A stretch of 11,138 bases of DNA from Deltaproteobacteria bacterium (GTDB taxonomy: Bacteria > Myxococcota_A > UBA9160), in contig DOUU01000290.1 in assembly GCA_003520425.1 (NCBI GenBank), forward strand, positions 1-11,138, read 5' to 3'. The stretch's first letter is position 1. Each line of letters opens with the position of its first letter. The translations under genes were made by a program, and so were the position numbers. Positions 1 to 6,715 of the stretch are shown piece by piece. Below the pieces are notes generated by a model. It made no database searches. It had not been told where the DNA came from and saw nothing but the letters and a program-made list of their open reading frames with translations.

Positions 1-1119
1 ATGGAGGCCGGCACGCTGGTGGAATGGCTGGTCAAGCCTGGCGATTGGGTCAAGCGGGGCGACATCGTCGCGGTGGTCGAGACGCAGAAGGGCGCAATCG
101 AGATCGAGGTATTCGAAACGGGCACGCTCGAGACTCTGCTGGCGCAGCCGGGGCAAAAGATGCCGGTGGGCACTCCCATGGCCTTCATCCGGGTCGACGG
201 TGGAGCAGTCGCAGGACCGGCCGCTCCTCGCGCGCTCCCATCGACTGCGGCCGCACCGGCGGAGCTGCCGGTCGCAGCTTGCATGCCGCAGATGGCGGCG
301 CCTTCGGCGCGCACCGGACCTCGCATCTCGCCGGTGGCGCGCCGGCGAGCGGCCGAGCTGGGCATCGCGATCGGGAAACTGTCGGGGAGTGGCCCCGGCG
401 GGGCGGTGACGCTTGCCGATGTGGAGCGCGCCGCGCGAGCTGGCGTTCCGGCCCCCGCCCAGGCGATGCGCAATGCCATCGCGGCGGCGATGACGCGCTC
501 GAAGCGCGAGATTCCCCACTACTACCTGGCGACCCGAATCGACATGGGCCGGGCTGTGCGCTGGCTCGACGCTGAAAACCTGCGCCGCTCGGTCACGGAG
601 CGGCTGCTCCCTTCCGTCCTGATCCTCAAGGCCACGGCGCTTGCGCTGCGGAAGGTGCCCGAACTCAATGGCTTCTTTCGCGATTCGGGTTTCAACCCAA
701 GCGATGCCGTCCACCTCGGCGTCGCAATCTCTTTGCGCAGTGGCGGCCTGGTCGCTCCGGCACTCCACGACGCGGATCGCCGCTCGCTCGATGACCTCAT
801 GGCCACTCTACGCGACCTGGTACAGCGTGCCCGCGCCGGCGTTCTGCGCAGCTCGGAGCTCTCGGATGCGACCGTCACGGTTACGAATCTTGGAGATCAA
901 GGGGTGGAGACTGTGTTCGGCGTGATCTCTCCGCCGCAGGTTGCCCTTGTCGGCTTTGGTCGGCTGCGGGAAGAGCCCTGGGCAGAGAACGGAATGCTCG
1001 GCGTGAGGCCTGCGGTAACGGCGACCCTCGCGGCGGACCACCGGGCAAGCGATGGACACCGCGGTGGTGTTTTCTTGAGCGCGCTGGATCGACTCATGCA
1101 GTCCCCGGAGAAGCTGTGA
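1..1119 (+). CDS. Dihydrolipoamide acyltransferase (E2) of a 2-oxo acid dehydrogenase complex, 5' end cut by window
   Basis: E2 moves an acyl group from its swinging lipoyl arm to CoA in pyruvate, branched-chain or acetoin dehydrogenase complexes in the cytoplasm. Seen here: a lipoyl domain (residues 1-66) with the lipoylated lysine in VETQKG (K30), an Ala/Pro-rich linker, a peripheral subunit-binding domain (about 107-143, [15 protein letters not shown]), and the acyltransferase core (about 153-370) ending in the catalytic DHRASDG motif (H347, D351). At 372 residues it is short because there is only one lipoyl domain. The first visible ATG is probably internal: the family usually has a strand of about 7-10 residues (of the type MPKLGAD) before [11 protein letters not shown], so the true start lies left of the window. 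E1 and E3 genes are not visible; E1 is likely upstream. Acyl specificity cannot be read from the sequence. Its stop overlaps the ACP start by 4 nt (GTGA). Confidence 0.93.
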   Translation: MEAGTLVEWLVKPGDWVKRGDIVAVVETQKGAIEIEVFETGTLETLLAQPGQKMPVGTPMAFIRVDGGAVAGPAAPRALPSTAAAPAELPVAACMPQMAAPSARTGPRISPVARRRAAELGIAIGKLSGSGPGGAVTLADVERAARAGVPAPAQAMRNAIAAAMTRSKREIPHYYLATRIDMGRAVRWLDAENLRRSVTERLLPSVLILKATALALRKVPELNGFFRDSGFNPSDAVHLGVAISLRSGGLVAPALHDADRRSLDDLMATLRDLVQRARAGVLRSSELSDATVTVTNLGDQGVETVFGVISPPQVALVGFGRLREEPWAENGMLGVRPAVTATLAADHRASDGHRGGVFLSALDRLMQSPEKL

Positions 1120-1382
1120 CGGCCGACGACATCCGACAGGTCGTGCTGCGAATCCTCGGCGCCATCGCGCCAGAAGCCGACCTTGCTGGCTTGGATCCGC
1201 AGGCGAACTTGCGCGAGACCCTCGATCTCGATTCGATGGATTTCCTAAACTTCGTCATCGGTTTGCACCGCGAAACCGGCGTCGACGTACCTGAGGCAGA
1301 CTACGCAAAGCTGTCGACGCTCGCGGGCACTATCGATTATCTCGCGGGACGCGGCTCTGCCGCAAAGGGAGGCGCTCGATGA
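1116..1382 (+). CDS. Acyl carrier protein
   Basis: This is an 88-residue acidic, helical protein of the phosphopantetheine-binding family. It carries acyl chains as thioesters on a 4'-phosphopantetheine arm. The attachment site is S40 in LDLDSMDFLNF, a good match to the usual DSL/DSM motif; the helices around it (about 3-18, 40-54 and 75-81) follow ACP layout. The start is GTG at 1116, inside the stop of the E2 gene, and the stop overlaps the next ATG (ATGA), so translation is probably coupled on both sides. The basic tail after residue 80 (GSAAKGGAR) is beyond the usual ACP fold. The surrounding genes are not a fatty-acid synthesis cluster, so this is likely a dedicated carrier rather than AcpP. 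Its partner enzymes are not seen in the window. Confidence 0.88.
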   Translation: MTADDIRQVVLRILGAIAPEADLAGLDPQANLRETLDLDSMDFLNFVIGLHRETGVDVPEADYAKLSTLAGTIDYLAGRGSAAKGGAR

Positions 1383-1900
1383 CGGTCGCTGCGCGACTTA
1401 AGGCTACGCTCGACGCGCGCGGAATCCCCTATGAGGTCATTCCCCACGTCATTGACGGCAGCGCCCCGGAAACCGCAGCCCACACGCACACCCCGGGCCG
1501 CCAGTTCGCAAAGGCAGTCGTCGTTCGCGGCGGAAAGGGATACGCGATGGTCGTCGTCCCGGCTCACCATCGCGTGGACTTGCAGCGAGTGGGAGAGGCA
1601 ATCGGCCACGCCGGAGACGCGGCGCTTGCCGCTGAGGAGGAGATCGCGCGACTCTGTCCGGATTGCGAGCGCGGCGCTGTGCCCCCCTTCGGAGAGCTCT
1701 ATGGGCTTGCGGTCGTGGTCAGCGAGGAACTCTCCCGCGAGCCGCGCATCACGTTCAATGCAGGTTCGCACGAAGAGGCGATCCGCATGTCCTACCGCGA
1801 CTGGGCCGCCCTCGTGAAACCTCGCGTGGCTCACATCTCCTCCATCCCTCGCGGTGGCGAGTCGTCATCGCCCTCCCCGCAGTCCGCTGAACCGAGATGA
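1379..1900 (+). CDS. YbaK/EbsC family (prolyl-tRNA editing-like) deacylase
   Basis: YbaK-type proteins hydrolyse wrongly charged aminoacyl-tRNA in the cytoplasm; several family members have unknown or different acyl substrates. The 173-residue protein covers one full domain. Visible family marks are FAKAVVVR with K45 in the position of the essential lysine, the strand VVVPAHHRVDL (58-68), the loop GAVPPFGELYGL (99-110), and FNAGSHEEAIRMSYRDW near the end. The C-terminal tail (about 156-173) is Ser/Pro-rich and looks disordered. The ATG at 1379 overlaps the ACP stop. Its place between an ACP and an ABC exporter is not that of a housekeeping tRNA editor; a role in cleaving an acyl ester or thioester made by this operon is possible but is inference. 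The domain call is strong and the substrate is unknown. Confidence 0.88.
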   Translation: MTVAARLKATLDARGIPYEVIPHVIDGSAPETAAHTHTPGRQFAKAVVVRGGKGYAMVVVPAHHRVDLQRVGEAIGHAGDAALAAEEEIARLCPDCERGAVPPFGELYGLAVVVSEELSREPRITFNAGSHEEAIRMSYRDWAALVKPRVAHISSIPRGGESSSPSPQSAEPR

Positions 1901-1904
1901 GGAG
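1899..1904 (+). promoter_or_regulatory. Ribosome binding site of the ABC permease gene
   Basis: GAGGAG overlaps the stop codon of the YbaK gene and sits 5 nt before the GTG at 1910. It fixes that GTG as the permease start and ties the exporter genes to the upstream three. Confidence 0.7.
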
Positions 1905-1909
1905 AACGT

Positions 1910-3046
1910 GTGCCCAGCCTTTTCACCCTTGCATTCAAGCTCCTCGTCAACGACCGAGCCAAGTTCGCGGCTCTGATCGTCGGCCTTACCTTCTCCGTGT
2001 TCCTTATGGTCCAGATGCTCTCCATGTTCTCGGGGATCTTGCTCCGCGCCTCCTCCACCGTCCTCAACACCGGCGCATCCATCTGGGTGATGGACCCCGC
2101 CGTCACCACGGTCGCGAACAGCATTCCGATGCCAGACTACGTGCTTGACGCCGTTCGGAGCATCAACGGTGTCAAGTTCGCCGTGCCCTTCTACTCCGGC
2201 GGCGCGCTGGTAAAGCTCGCAGACGGCACCTACCAGTCCGTAAACGTGATCGGCCTGGACGACGCAAGTCTCTTCGGCCGCCTGCCGCTCGTGGCAGGAC
2301 ACATCGAGGACATTTACTCGGACAACGCATTCATCGTTGTCCGTGACGCCGAGTACAATAAACTCGAGCGGCCCACTGTAGGCACGGTTTTCGAGATCAA
2401 TGACCATCGGAGTGTAGTCGTCGGCCTTGCCAAAGCGCCGATCAGCGGTCTCTTCGGGATTCCCACCCTCTACACGATCTTTACGCGGGCCATCGTGTAC
2501 ATTCCGAATCCTCGCTTCACCCTCTCCTATGTCCTGGTCGAGCCAAAGAGCGTCGATCGGATCCCGCAAATCCAAGCGGAGGTAGCGCACCTTGGATATC
2601 GCGCGCTCACTGCCAAGCAGTTCGTGCGGCATATCACGCACTTCTACGTATATCAGACCGGTTTGGGAACCAATATCCTGATTATGACCGCGATTAGCTT
2701 CCTGGTCGGGCTCTCGATTTCCGGCCAGACCTTCTACACCTTCATTTTGGAGAATCTCGAGCGCTTCGGCGCCCTCAAGGCGATCGGCGCGAAGGCCCGG
2801 GATCTCGTCCACGTGATCCTGTTCCAGGCGTTTCTCACCAGTCTCACCGGCTATGGCCTCGGCGTCGGTCTGTGCGCCCTTTTGATCGCCCTCGCCAAGG
2901 TTCGTCTGCCCGACTACTCTTCGATTATCACGTACACCAACTTGATATTCGCCTTCGTCATGGTCCTCATCATCGCGGGGATCTCCAGCTATGTGGGAAT
3001 CCGCAAGGTGATTCAACTCGAACCCTTCGACATCTTCCGGGGATGA
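1910..3046 (+). CDS. ABC exporter permease, FtsX/MacB-like (DevC type)
   Basis: This is the membrane subunit of a three-part exporter. The 378-residue protein has the four-helix FtsX layout: TM1 about 19-46, a large periplasmic domain about 50-245, then TM2 (about 255-280), TM3 (about 300-328) and TM4 (about 343-363). The segment ENLERFGALKAIGA after TM2 and the end VIQLEPFDIFRG are typical of the DevC/FtsX family; the first matches the coupling region that contacts the ATPase. The start is GTG at 1910 with a strong GAGGAG site. The ATPase gene follows after 1 nt. DevC relatives in cyanobacteria export glycolipids through DevBCA-TolC, and MacB relatives move peptides, macrolides or lipids. 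The substrate here is unknown; a lipid-like product would suit the ACP and acyltransferase upstream. Confidence 0.9.
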   Translation: MPSLFTLAFKLLVNDRAKFAALIVGLTFSVFLMVQMLSMFSGILLRASSTVLNTGASIWVMDPAVTTVANSIPMPDYVLDAVRSINGVKFAVPFYSGGALVKLADGTYQSVNVIGLDDASLFGRLPLVAGHIEDIYSDNAFIVVRDAEYNKLERPTVGTVFEINDHRSVVVGLAKAPISGLFGIPTLYTIFTRAIVYIPNPRFTLSYVLVEPKSVDRIPQIQAEVAHLGYRALTAKQFVRHITHFYVYQTGLGTNILIMTAISFLVGLSISGQTFYTFILENLERFGALKAIGAKARDLVHVILFQAFLTSLTGYGLGVGLCALLIALAKVRLPDYSSIITYTNLIFAFVMVLIIAGISSYVGIRKVIQLEPFDIFRG

Positions 3047-3047
3047 C

Positions 3048-3752
3048 TTGCCGAAAGCCGCAGTTCAGGCCCGGGACCTCGTGAAATGGTTCGGGGAGGG
3101 TCCGACAAGGACGGATGCCATCCGGGGCGTCAGTCTCGACGCTTACTTTGGTGAGATGCTCTACATCATCGGACCCTCTGGGAGCGGAAAGACGACGCTC
3201 CTTAGTATTCTCTCCGGCATCCTGCGACCGAGCGGTGGCACAGTCATCGTGCAGGACCGAGAAATCTGGCGTCTCGATGACGATCAGCTTGCCGAGTTCC
3301 GCCTTCACACGCTCGGCTTCGTATTCCAGGACTACCATCTCTTTCCAAGGCTTACGACCGTGGAGAACGTCGCCATTCCCTTGATTTTGAGGCGCCGCCC
3401 TTGGGCGCAAGCCATGGAGACCGCGTTCCAATTCCTGAAGATCGTCGGGCTCGAGAGCCGCGCGGACCTTCCCCCGGTCAAGCTGAGCGGAGGGGAGCAG
3501 CAGCGCGTCGCCATTGCGCGCGCGATCGTCGCGGAGCCAGACATCCTGATCTTTGACGAGCCCACCGCGTCGCTGGATGGAGAGACCGGGAGGCGGATCG
3601 TCGAGTTCATCCGCACAAAGATCCTTTCGCCGGCACGCTGCATTGTCATCGTCACCCACGATCCTCGGATCGCGGAGTTCGCAGACAGGACGATTGCAAT
3701 GGAAGACGGGCGAATCACCGGAATTGTCGAAAGGGCAGCCCGTGCGGAATAG
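3048..3752 (+). CDS. ABC exporter ATP-binding protein (DevA/LolD/MacB-N type)
   Basis: This 234-residue ATPase drives the permease encoded just before it. All nucleotide-binding motifs are present: Walker A GPSGSGKTT (42-50), Q-loop Q94 in FVFQDYHLF, signature LSGGEQQR (146-153), Walker B ILIFDE (166-171) followed by PTASLD, and the H-loop histidine H204 in VTHD. Its length and the sequence around the Q-loop place it in the LolD/DevA/MacB group. The start is an unusual TTG at 3048, one base after the permease stop; it is kept because the first strand (AVQARDLVKWFGEG) begins at once and no ATG or GTG lies before it. The 3' end overlaps the adaptor gene by 11 nt. A poor start codon may lower its yield relative to its neighbours, which is inference. 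Confidence 0.93.
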   Translation: MPKAAVQARDLVKWFGEGPTRTDAIRGVSLDAYFGEMLYIIGPSGSGKTTLLSILSGILRPSGGTVIVQDREIWRLDDDQLAEFRLHTLGFVFQDYHLFPRLTTVENVAIPLILRRRPWAQAMETAFQFLKIVGLESRADLPPVKLSGGEQQRVAIARAIVAEPDILIFDEPTASLDGETGRRIVEFIRTKILSPARCIVIVTHDPRIAEFADRTIAMEDGRITGIVERAARAE

Positions 3753-4827
3753 GATCCTCTTCGCCCTCGCAGCGATCGGCGTTCTGGCCGGACTCATAAG
3801 CGCACTGGTGTTCGCTGTCCGTTCGAGACCGCTGTCGCCAGTATTCGCACCCGCTGCAAACCCATATGAGCATGGAGTCTACGCGAACGGGATCATCGAG
3901 AGCCTTCAAGAGAGCGGAGAGAATATCAACGTGTACCCAGAAGTAGGGGGGACTGTGATCGAGATCGTCGTGCACGAAGGCAGCCGGGTCACCCGCGGTG
4001 CGACCCTCGTCCGTCTCGACGACTCTATCCAGCGCGCCACGGCCGAGCAGCTGCAGGCCCAGGCAGACGCTGCCTTCGCCATGCTTGAGGAGCTTCGCGC
4101 GCAGCCGCGGCCAGAGAACCTCGAGATCGCTCGCGCCCAGGTCAGAGCGGCTGAGCGGAGTCTGAAGAGCGCAGACGATGATCGGGCAAAGCAGCAGCAG
4201 GCATACGACACCATGCCCGACTCCGTGAGTAAGATGGTCTTGGACCAAGCCATCAACGCCACCGAGCTGGCTCGAGCAAATCTCGCCGTCGCGCAGCGAA
4301 ACTACGAGCTTGTGAAGGCGGGCGCGTGGAGCTACGACATTCGCAATCAAGAGGCGCAGTACAATGCATTGACGAAGGGCGCAGCCGCGGCGCGCGCTCT
4401 TCTTGCCAAGTATACGGTCACCGCGCCGGTCGACGGCGTCGTCCTCTCGATCACCGCCACCGTCGGGAGCTACGCGTCGCCGCAAGGAACGCTTGAGTCC
4501 TACAGCGCCGGGACAGCCCCCCTGCTCGTCATGGGAACTGGAGATGACTACGTAGCAGTCCGCTGTTATGTCGATGAGATCTTGATCGCCAAGCTGCACG
4601 ATCTTGAGAACCTTGAAGCGACCATGTTTATACGCGGCACGGACGTGAAGATTCCCCTGGAGTTCGTCCGGGTGCAGCCGCTCGTGTCCCCGAAGATCGA
4701 GCTCTCCAACCAGCGTACGGAACGAGTTGATGTACGGGTTCTTCCGATCATCTTCCGCTTCAAGAAGCCAGAGAACGTTCTCATCTACCCGGGACAGCTT
4801 GTGGATGTCTACATGAGGTCTCCGTAA
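3742..4827 (+). CDS. HlyD/DevB-type periplasmic adaptor (membrane fusion protein)
   Basis: The adaptor bridges the inner-membrane ABC pump to an outer-membrane channel. From GTG 3742 it has 361 residues: a short basic N-terminus (RNR), one membrane anchor (about 5-26) with no lipoprotein cysteine, a first lipoyl half (about 47-93, with VYPEVGGTVIEIVVHEGSRV), a long Ala/Gln/Glu-rich coiled-coil hairpin (about 94-225), a second lipoyl half (TVTAPVDGVVLSI) and a beta-barrel tail. The GTG lies inside the end of the ATPase gene and has AAAGGG about 6 nt before it. The same frame is open back to 3553, but that part translates to Ser/Arg-rich sequence antiparallel to family logic and lies within the ATPase gene. 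An in-frame TTG at 3724 is the other possible start. No TolC-like gene is visible, so the outer channel is encoded elsewhere. Confidence 0.9.
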   Translation: MRNRILFALAAIGVLAGLISALVFAVRSRPLSPVFAPAANPYEHGVYANGIIESLQESGENINVYPEVGGTVIEIVVHEGSRVTRGATLVRLDDSIQRATAEQLQAQADAAFAMLEELRAQPRPENLEIARAQVRAAERSLKSADDDRAKQQQAYDTMPDSVSKMVLDQAINATELARANLAVAQRNYELVKAGAWSYDIRNQEAQYNALTKGAAAARALLAKYTVTAPVDGVVLSITATVGSYASPQGTLESYSAGTAPLLVMGTGDDYVAVRCYVDEILIAKLHDLENLEATMFIRGTDVKIPLEFVRVQPLVSPKIELSNQRTERVDVRVLPIIFRFKKPENVLIYPGQLVDVYMRSP

Positions 4828-4852
4828 AGGTCGCGGGCGGGAGTCCAAGCAG

Positions 4853-4866
4853 GAACATTCATGTTC
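4853..4866. promoter_or_regulatory. 14-bp palindrome GAACAT-TC-ATGTTC, candidate operator
   Basis: Two perfect 6-bp half sites are separated by 2 nt in the short, locally AT-richer spacer between the adaptor stop (4827) and the glycosylase start (4929). It lies 63 nt before the ATG at 4929, where an operator would be expected. The halves GAAC...GTTC recall Gram-positive-type SOS boxes, but the spacing here is six bases rather than four, so the regulator cannot be named. Confidence 0.35.
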
Positions 4867-4928
4867 GAAATGATTCGTTTTGCCAATTCAGACTTGCCAG
4901 CCGCCGCCAGTCGACGCTGCCCCAACCT

Positions 4929-5624
4929 ATGAGCCGTCCGCAGGTCTCGAAGCGCAGCGGCGATCGCGTCAGCGGGCTCGCCAGCCCGAGCAGAGAAACG
5001 GAGCTCGCACGCAGTCTGCTCTACTCCGAGGAGCTCGGCGTGGACCTTGCGAAGGGTAGTGACCGCGAGTTCTTCAAGTGGTTTTTGGCGAGTCTCCTGT
5101 TCGGCGGGCGGATCTCAGAAACGATCGCGAAGAACACCTACCGCGCGTTCGCGCGACACCGGCTTCTTGACGCGCGAGCGATCCTTCGAGTGGGTCGGAG
5201 CTACCTTGTCGAGCCCATCATGCGAGAAGGCGGCTACGTTCGGTACGACGAAAGCAAATCGACCCAAATCGTGCGGGATTGCACAAGCCTCCTCGCAGAC
5301 TATGGAGGTCGCCTTTCGCGCCTTCACGAGGCGGCAGCAGACGCCGGGGACCTGGAGCGGCGCTTGCTCCAGTTTTACGGCGTGGGGCCGATCACCACGA
5401 ACATCTTCCTGCGCGAACTGCGGCCCTATTGGAGCAAAGCCGACCCTGCGCCCCTTCCGATCGTGAGGGAGTTGGCGCACGCGTGGAGGATGAACCTCGA
5501 TGCGTATGATCGGAAAAGCGTGATCTTCTGCCGGATTGAGGCTGGGCTCATCCGGGCGCGGCGACAAGGATTGCTCCGAGAGCGGGCCACGGCTCGGCCT
5601 CCCGCGAGAAGAGGAGTGATCTAG
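4929..5624 (+). CDS. HhH-type DNA glycosylase/endonuclease III-like protein
   Basis: The 231-residue protein is mostly helical and resembles the HhH-GPD fold of base excision repair glycosylases, which flip out and remove damaged bases. The main evidence is a helix-hairpin-helix segment at about 146-164 (LLQFYGVGPITTNIFLREL), matching the L-x-x-(P)GVG-x-x-T-x-N pattern, followed 17 residues later by D172 in SKADPAPLPIV, near the place of the catalytic Asp. The lysine that makes endonuclease III a lyase is replaced by I155, so at most a monofunctional glycosylase is expected. The four-cysteine Fe-S loop is absent; I see only C118 and C201. The start at 4929 lacks a clear Shine-Dalgarno site; the first 20 residues look disordered, so a later start is possible. 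It is set 101 nt after the exporter operon and probably separately transcribed. Family assignment is tentative. Confidence 0.55.
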   Translation: MSRPQVSKRSGDRVSGLASPSRETELARSLLYSEELGVDLAKGSDREFFKWFLASLLFGGRISETIAKNTYRAFARHRLLDARAILRVGRSYLVEPIMREGGYVRYDESKSTQIVRDCTSLLADYGGRLSRLHEAAADAGDLERRLLQFYGVGPITTNIFLRELRPYWSKADPAPLPIVRELAHAWRMNLDAYDRKSVIFCRIEAGLIRARRQGLLRERATARPPARRGVI

Positions 5625-5903
5625 AGCCCCTCGAGCCTCGAGCCATGGTGAGGGCGCCTTCCCGGAAAGGGGTCCCTGGAGCGCCACCCAAGCCTTGTTC
5701 CAAAAGGGGCGGCGCTCTTGGAAGGGCCCTTCTTCCCTTCGTTCTTCCCGCCAATCGCGATCACAGCAGTCCGGTCCCCGCCCGCAACCCCTCCCGTCTG
5801 CGTCCGTCTCGAGCGGACGAGCACGCCATCCGGATTGAGAACCTGACGGGCAGGGCAAAGAGGAGGGAAGAGGTGAGTTCCGCCCGTCAGAGACCCTGCC
5901 CTG
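5625..5903. other. Convergent intergenic spacer
   Basis: This 279-nt spacer lies between the ends of two converging genes. I see no convincing gene in it. It holds a tandem CTCGAGC at about 5629-5642, a self-complementary GAAGGGCCCTTC (5721-5732), a 7-bp inverted repeat (5679-5685 with 5711-5717) and the longer inverted repeat listed separately. None is followed by a clear T-run. Confidence 0.5.
5843..5890. repeat. 9-bp inverted repeat just past the DUF488 stop
   Basis: CTGACGGGC (5843-5851) pairs perfectly with GCCCGTCAG (5882-5890) across a 30-nt loop. An overlapping alternative pairing joins GCAGGGC (5850-5856) with GCCCTGC (5898-5904), which touches the stop codon of the - strand gene. 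It may help end transcription there, but the loop is long and no T-tract follows, so it is not a standard intrinsic terminator. Confidence 0.3.
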
Positions 5904-6266
5904 CTACTTCGGCTTTCGGTCCCTCTTGGCCTCTAAGTAGTCGCGCAACGCGACTGCAGCGTTGTGTTCCGCGTCATGTGAGCTGTAGATCAGTGTCACC
6001 ACACCACGGCGTGCCGCCTTTAGGATCGGAGCCCAGGCTGACGCGTTGAGATCAAGCTCTGCAGAATAGCGTTTCCGGAACACCTTCCACTTTGCAGGAT
6101 CATGCGAGAACCAACGACGGAGTTCTGCGCTCGGAGCGACGTCTCTTAGCCATCCATGTATCTCAAGATCCGCCTTCTTTAGCCCGCGCGGCCACAAACG
6201 CTCGACCAAGTACCGCACTCCGTCCTCAGTGCTGGCCGGTTCATAGGCTCGTTTCAGCCTGATCAC
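5904..6266 (-). CDS. DUF488 family protein
   Basis: The 120-residue protein matches the DUF488 family along its whole length: it opens with MIRLKRAYEPAS, then DGVRYLVERLWPRGL (16-29), the core DVAPSAELRRWFSHDP (42-57), and the closing block VTLIYSSHDAEHNAAVAL (90-107). The molecular function of this family is not established; members are small soluble cytoplasmic proteins. The start is chosen as GTG 6266: the - strand reads GGAGGGAG 5 nt before it (core GGAGG), and the N-terminus then agrees exactly with the family. An in-frame ATG at 6278 would place this purine run inside the coding region and add four residues; the frame stays open to 6401 but the extra part has no family character. It converges on the glycosylase-like gene and stands alone on its strand, 449 nt after the end of the PPOX pair. 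Confidence 0.85.
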   Translation of the reverse strand: MIRLKRAYEPASTEDGVRYLVERLWPRGLKKADLEIHGWLRDVAPSAELRRWFSHDPAKWKVFRKRYSAELDLNASAWAPILKAARRGVVTLIYSSHDAEHNAAVALRDYLEAKRDRKPK

Positions 6267-6715
6267 TGCTCCCTCCATGAATCCGCGGCGGAGGTTCGTC
6301 TGATTGGCCACTATCCCCTCGTCCTCTTGGATCGGATAGGGCAGGTTGCAGACCAAGAAGTGCGAGCCAGATGCAAAGTCCGGCGCAGCAAGGTCCGCCA
6401 ATCGGATGACCAGGCGCCGGGCCGGCCGACAACTGGAGCATGACCCAAGACTCGCTATGCGACCCTCAGGCTGGGAAGCTGGGCGTTGGCTTTCGGAAGG
6501 TTCCTGGCGGTTCCAAGCTCCTCCTACCGGGGTGTGGCAGAACGCCGATCTGCCAAGACCCCAAACTGGCGACAGAATCCAGAAATCGGGCTGCGATCAT
6601 GGCGCCGGGGGTGGGGCGCTGCGCATCCTGTTCCAGCCCCTTCTGCTCTCAGTGCCCCGGGTTCGCTCTTACGAGGCTCGACCGGGCCTGTCGTGGAGCG
6701 CCTGATCTGCCCGAC
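6267..6715. other. 449-nt spacer with no recognisable gene
   Basis: Open frames exist on both strands here because of the high GC content, but their products are Arg/Pro/Ser-rich, match nothing I know and run antisense into neighbouring genes. The only structure I see is a short inverted repeat, TGGCAG (6535-6540) with CTGCCA (6550-6555), with no T-run. The spacer should contain the promoter of the DUF488 gene and the end of the PPOX transcript; I cannot point to either with confidence. Confidence 0.45.
6269..6276 (-). promoter_or_regulatory. Ribosome binding site deciding the DUF488 start
   Basis: On the - strand GGAGGGAG ends 2 nt before GTG 6266, its GGAGG core 5 nt before. The alternative ATG at 6278 has no purine-rich site before it, so this site favours the GTG. 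Confidence 0.6.

Noticed and set aside
1..3. ATG at position 1 as true start of the E2 gene
   Set aside because: The lipoyl domain would lack its first strand; family members carry several residues before this Met, so the gene most likely begins outside the window.
1865..3016. 383-codon frame on the - strand
   Set aside because: Antisense to the permease gene; rich in Asp, Glu, His and Gly without hydrophobic cores, a usual by-product of GC-rich coding DNA.
3553..3741. Long 5' extension of the adaptor gene, giving a 424-residue protein
   Set aside because: It lies wholly inside the ATPase gene in another frame and translates to Ser/Arg-rich sequence; the membrane anchor and a plausible ribosome site point to GTG 3742.
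3715..4848. 377-codon frame on the - strand
   Set aside because: Antisense shadow of the adaptor gene with no recognisable domain.
4853..4866. Canonical LexA box
   Set aside because: The spacing is GAAC-N6-GTTC rather than GAAC-N4-GTTC, so it is only listed as a palindrome of unknown regulator.
5645..6049. 134-codon + strand frame between the convergent genes
   Set aside because: Arg/Pro/Ser-rich product, overlaps the 3' end of the DUF488 gene antisense, no ribosome site.
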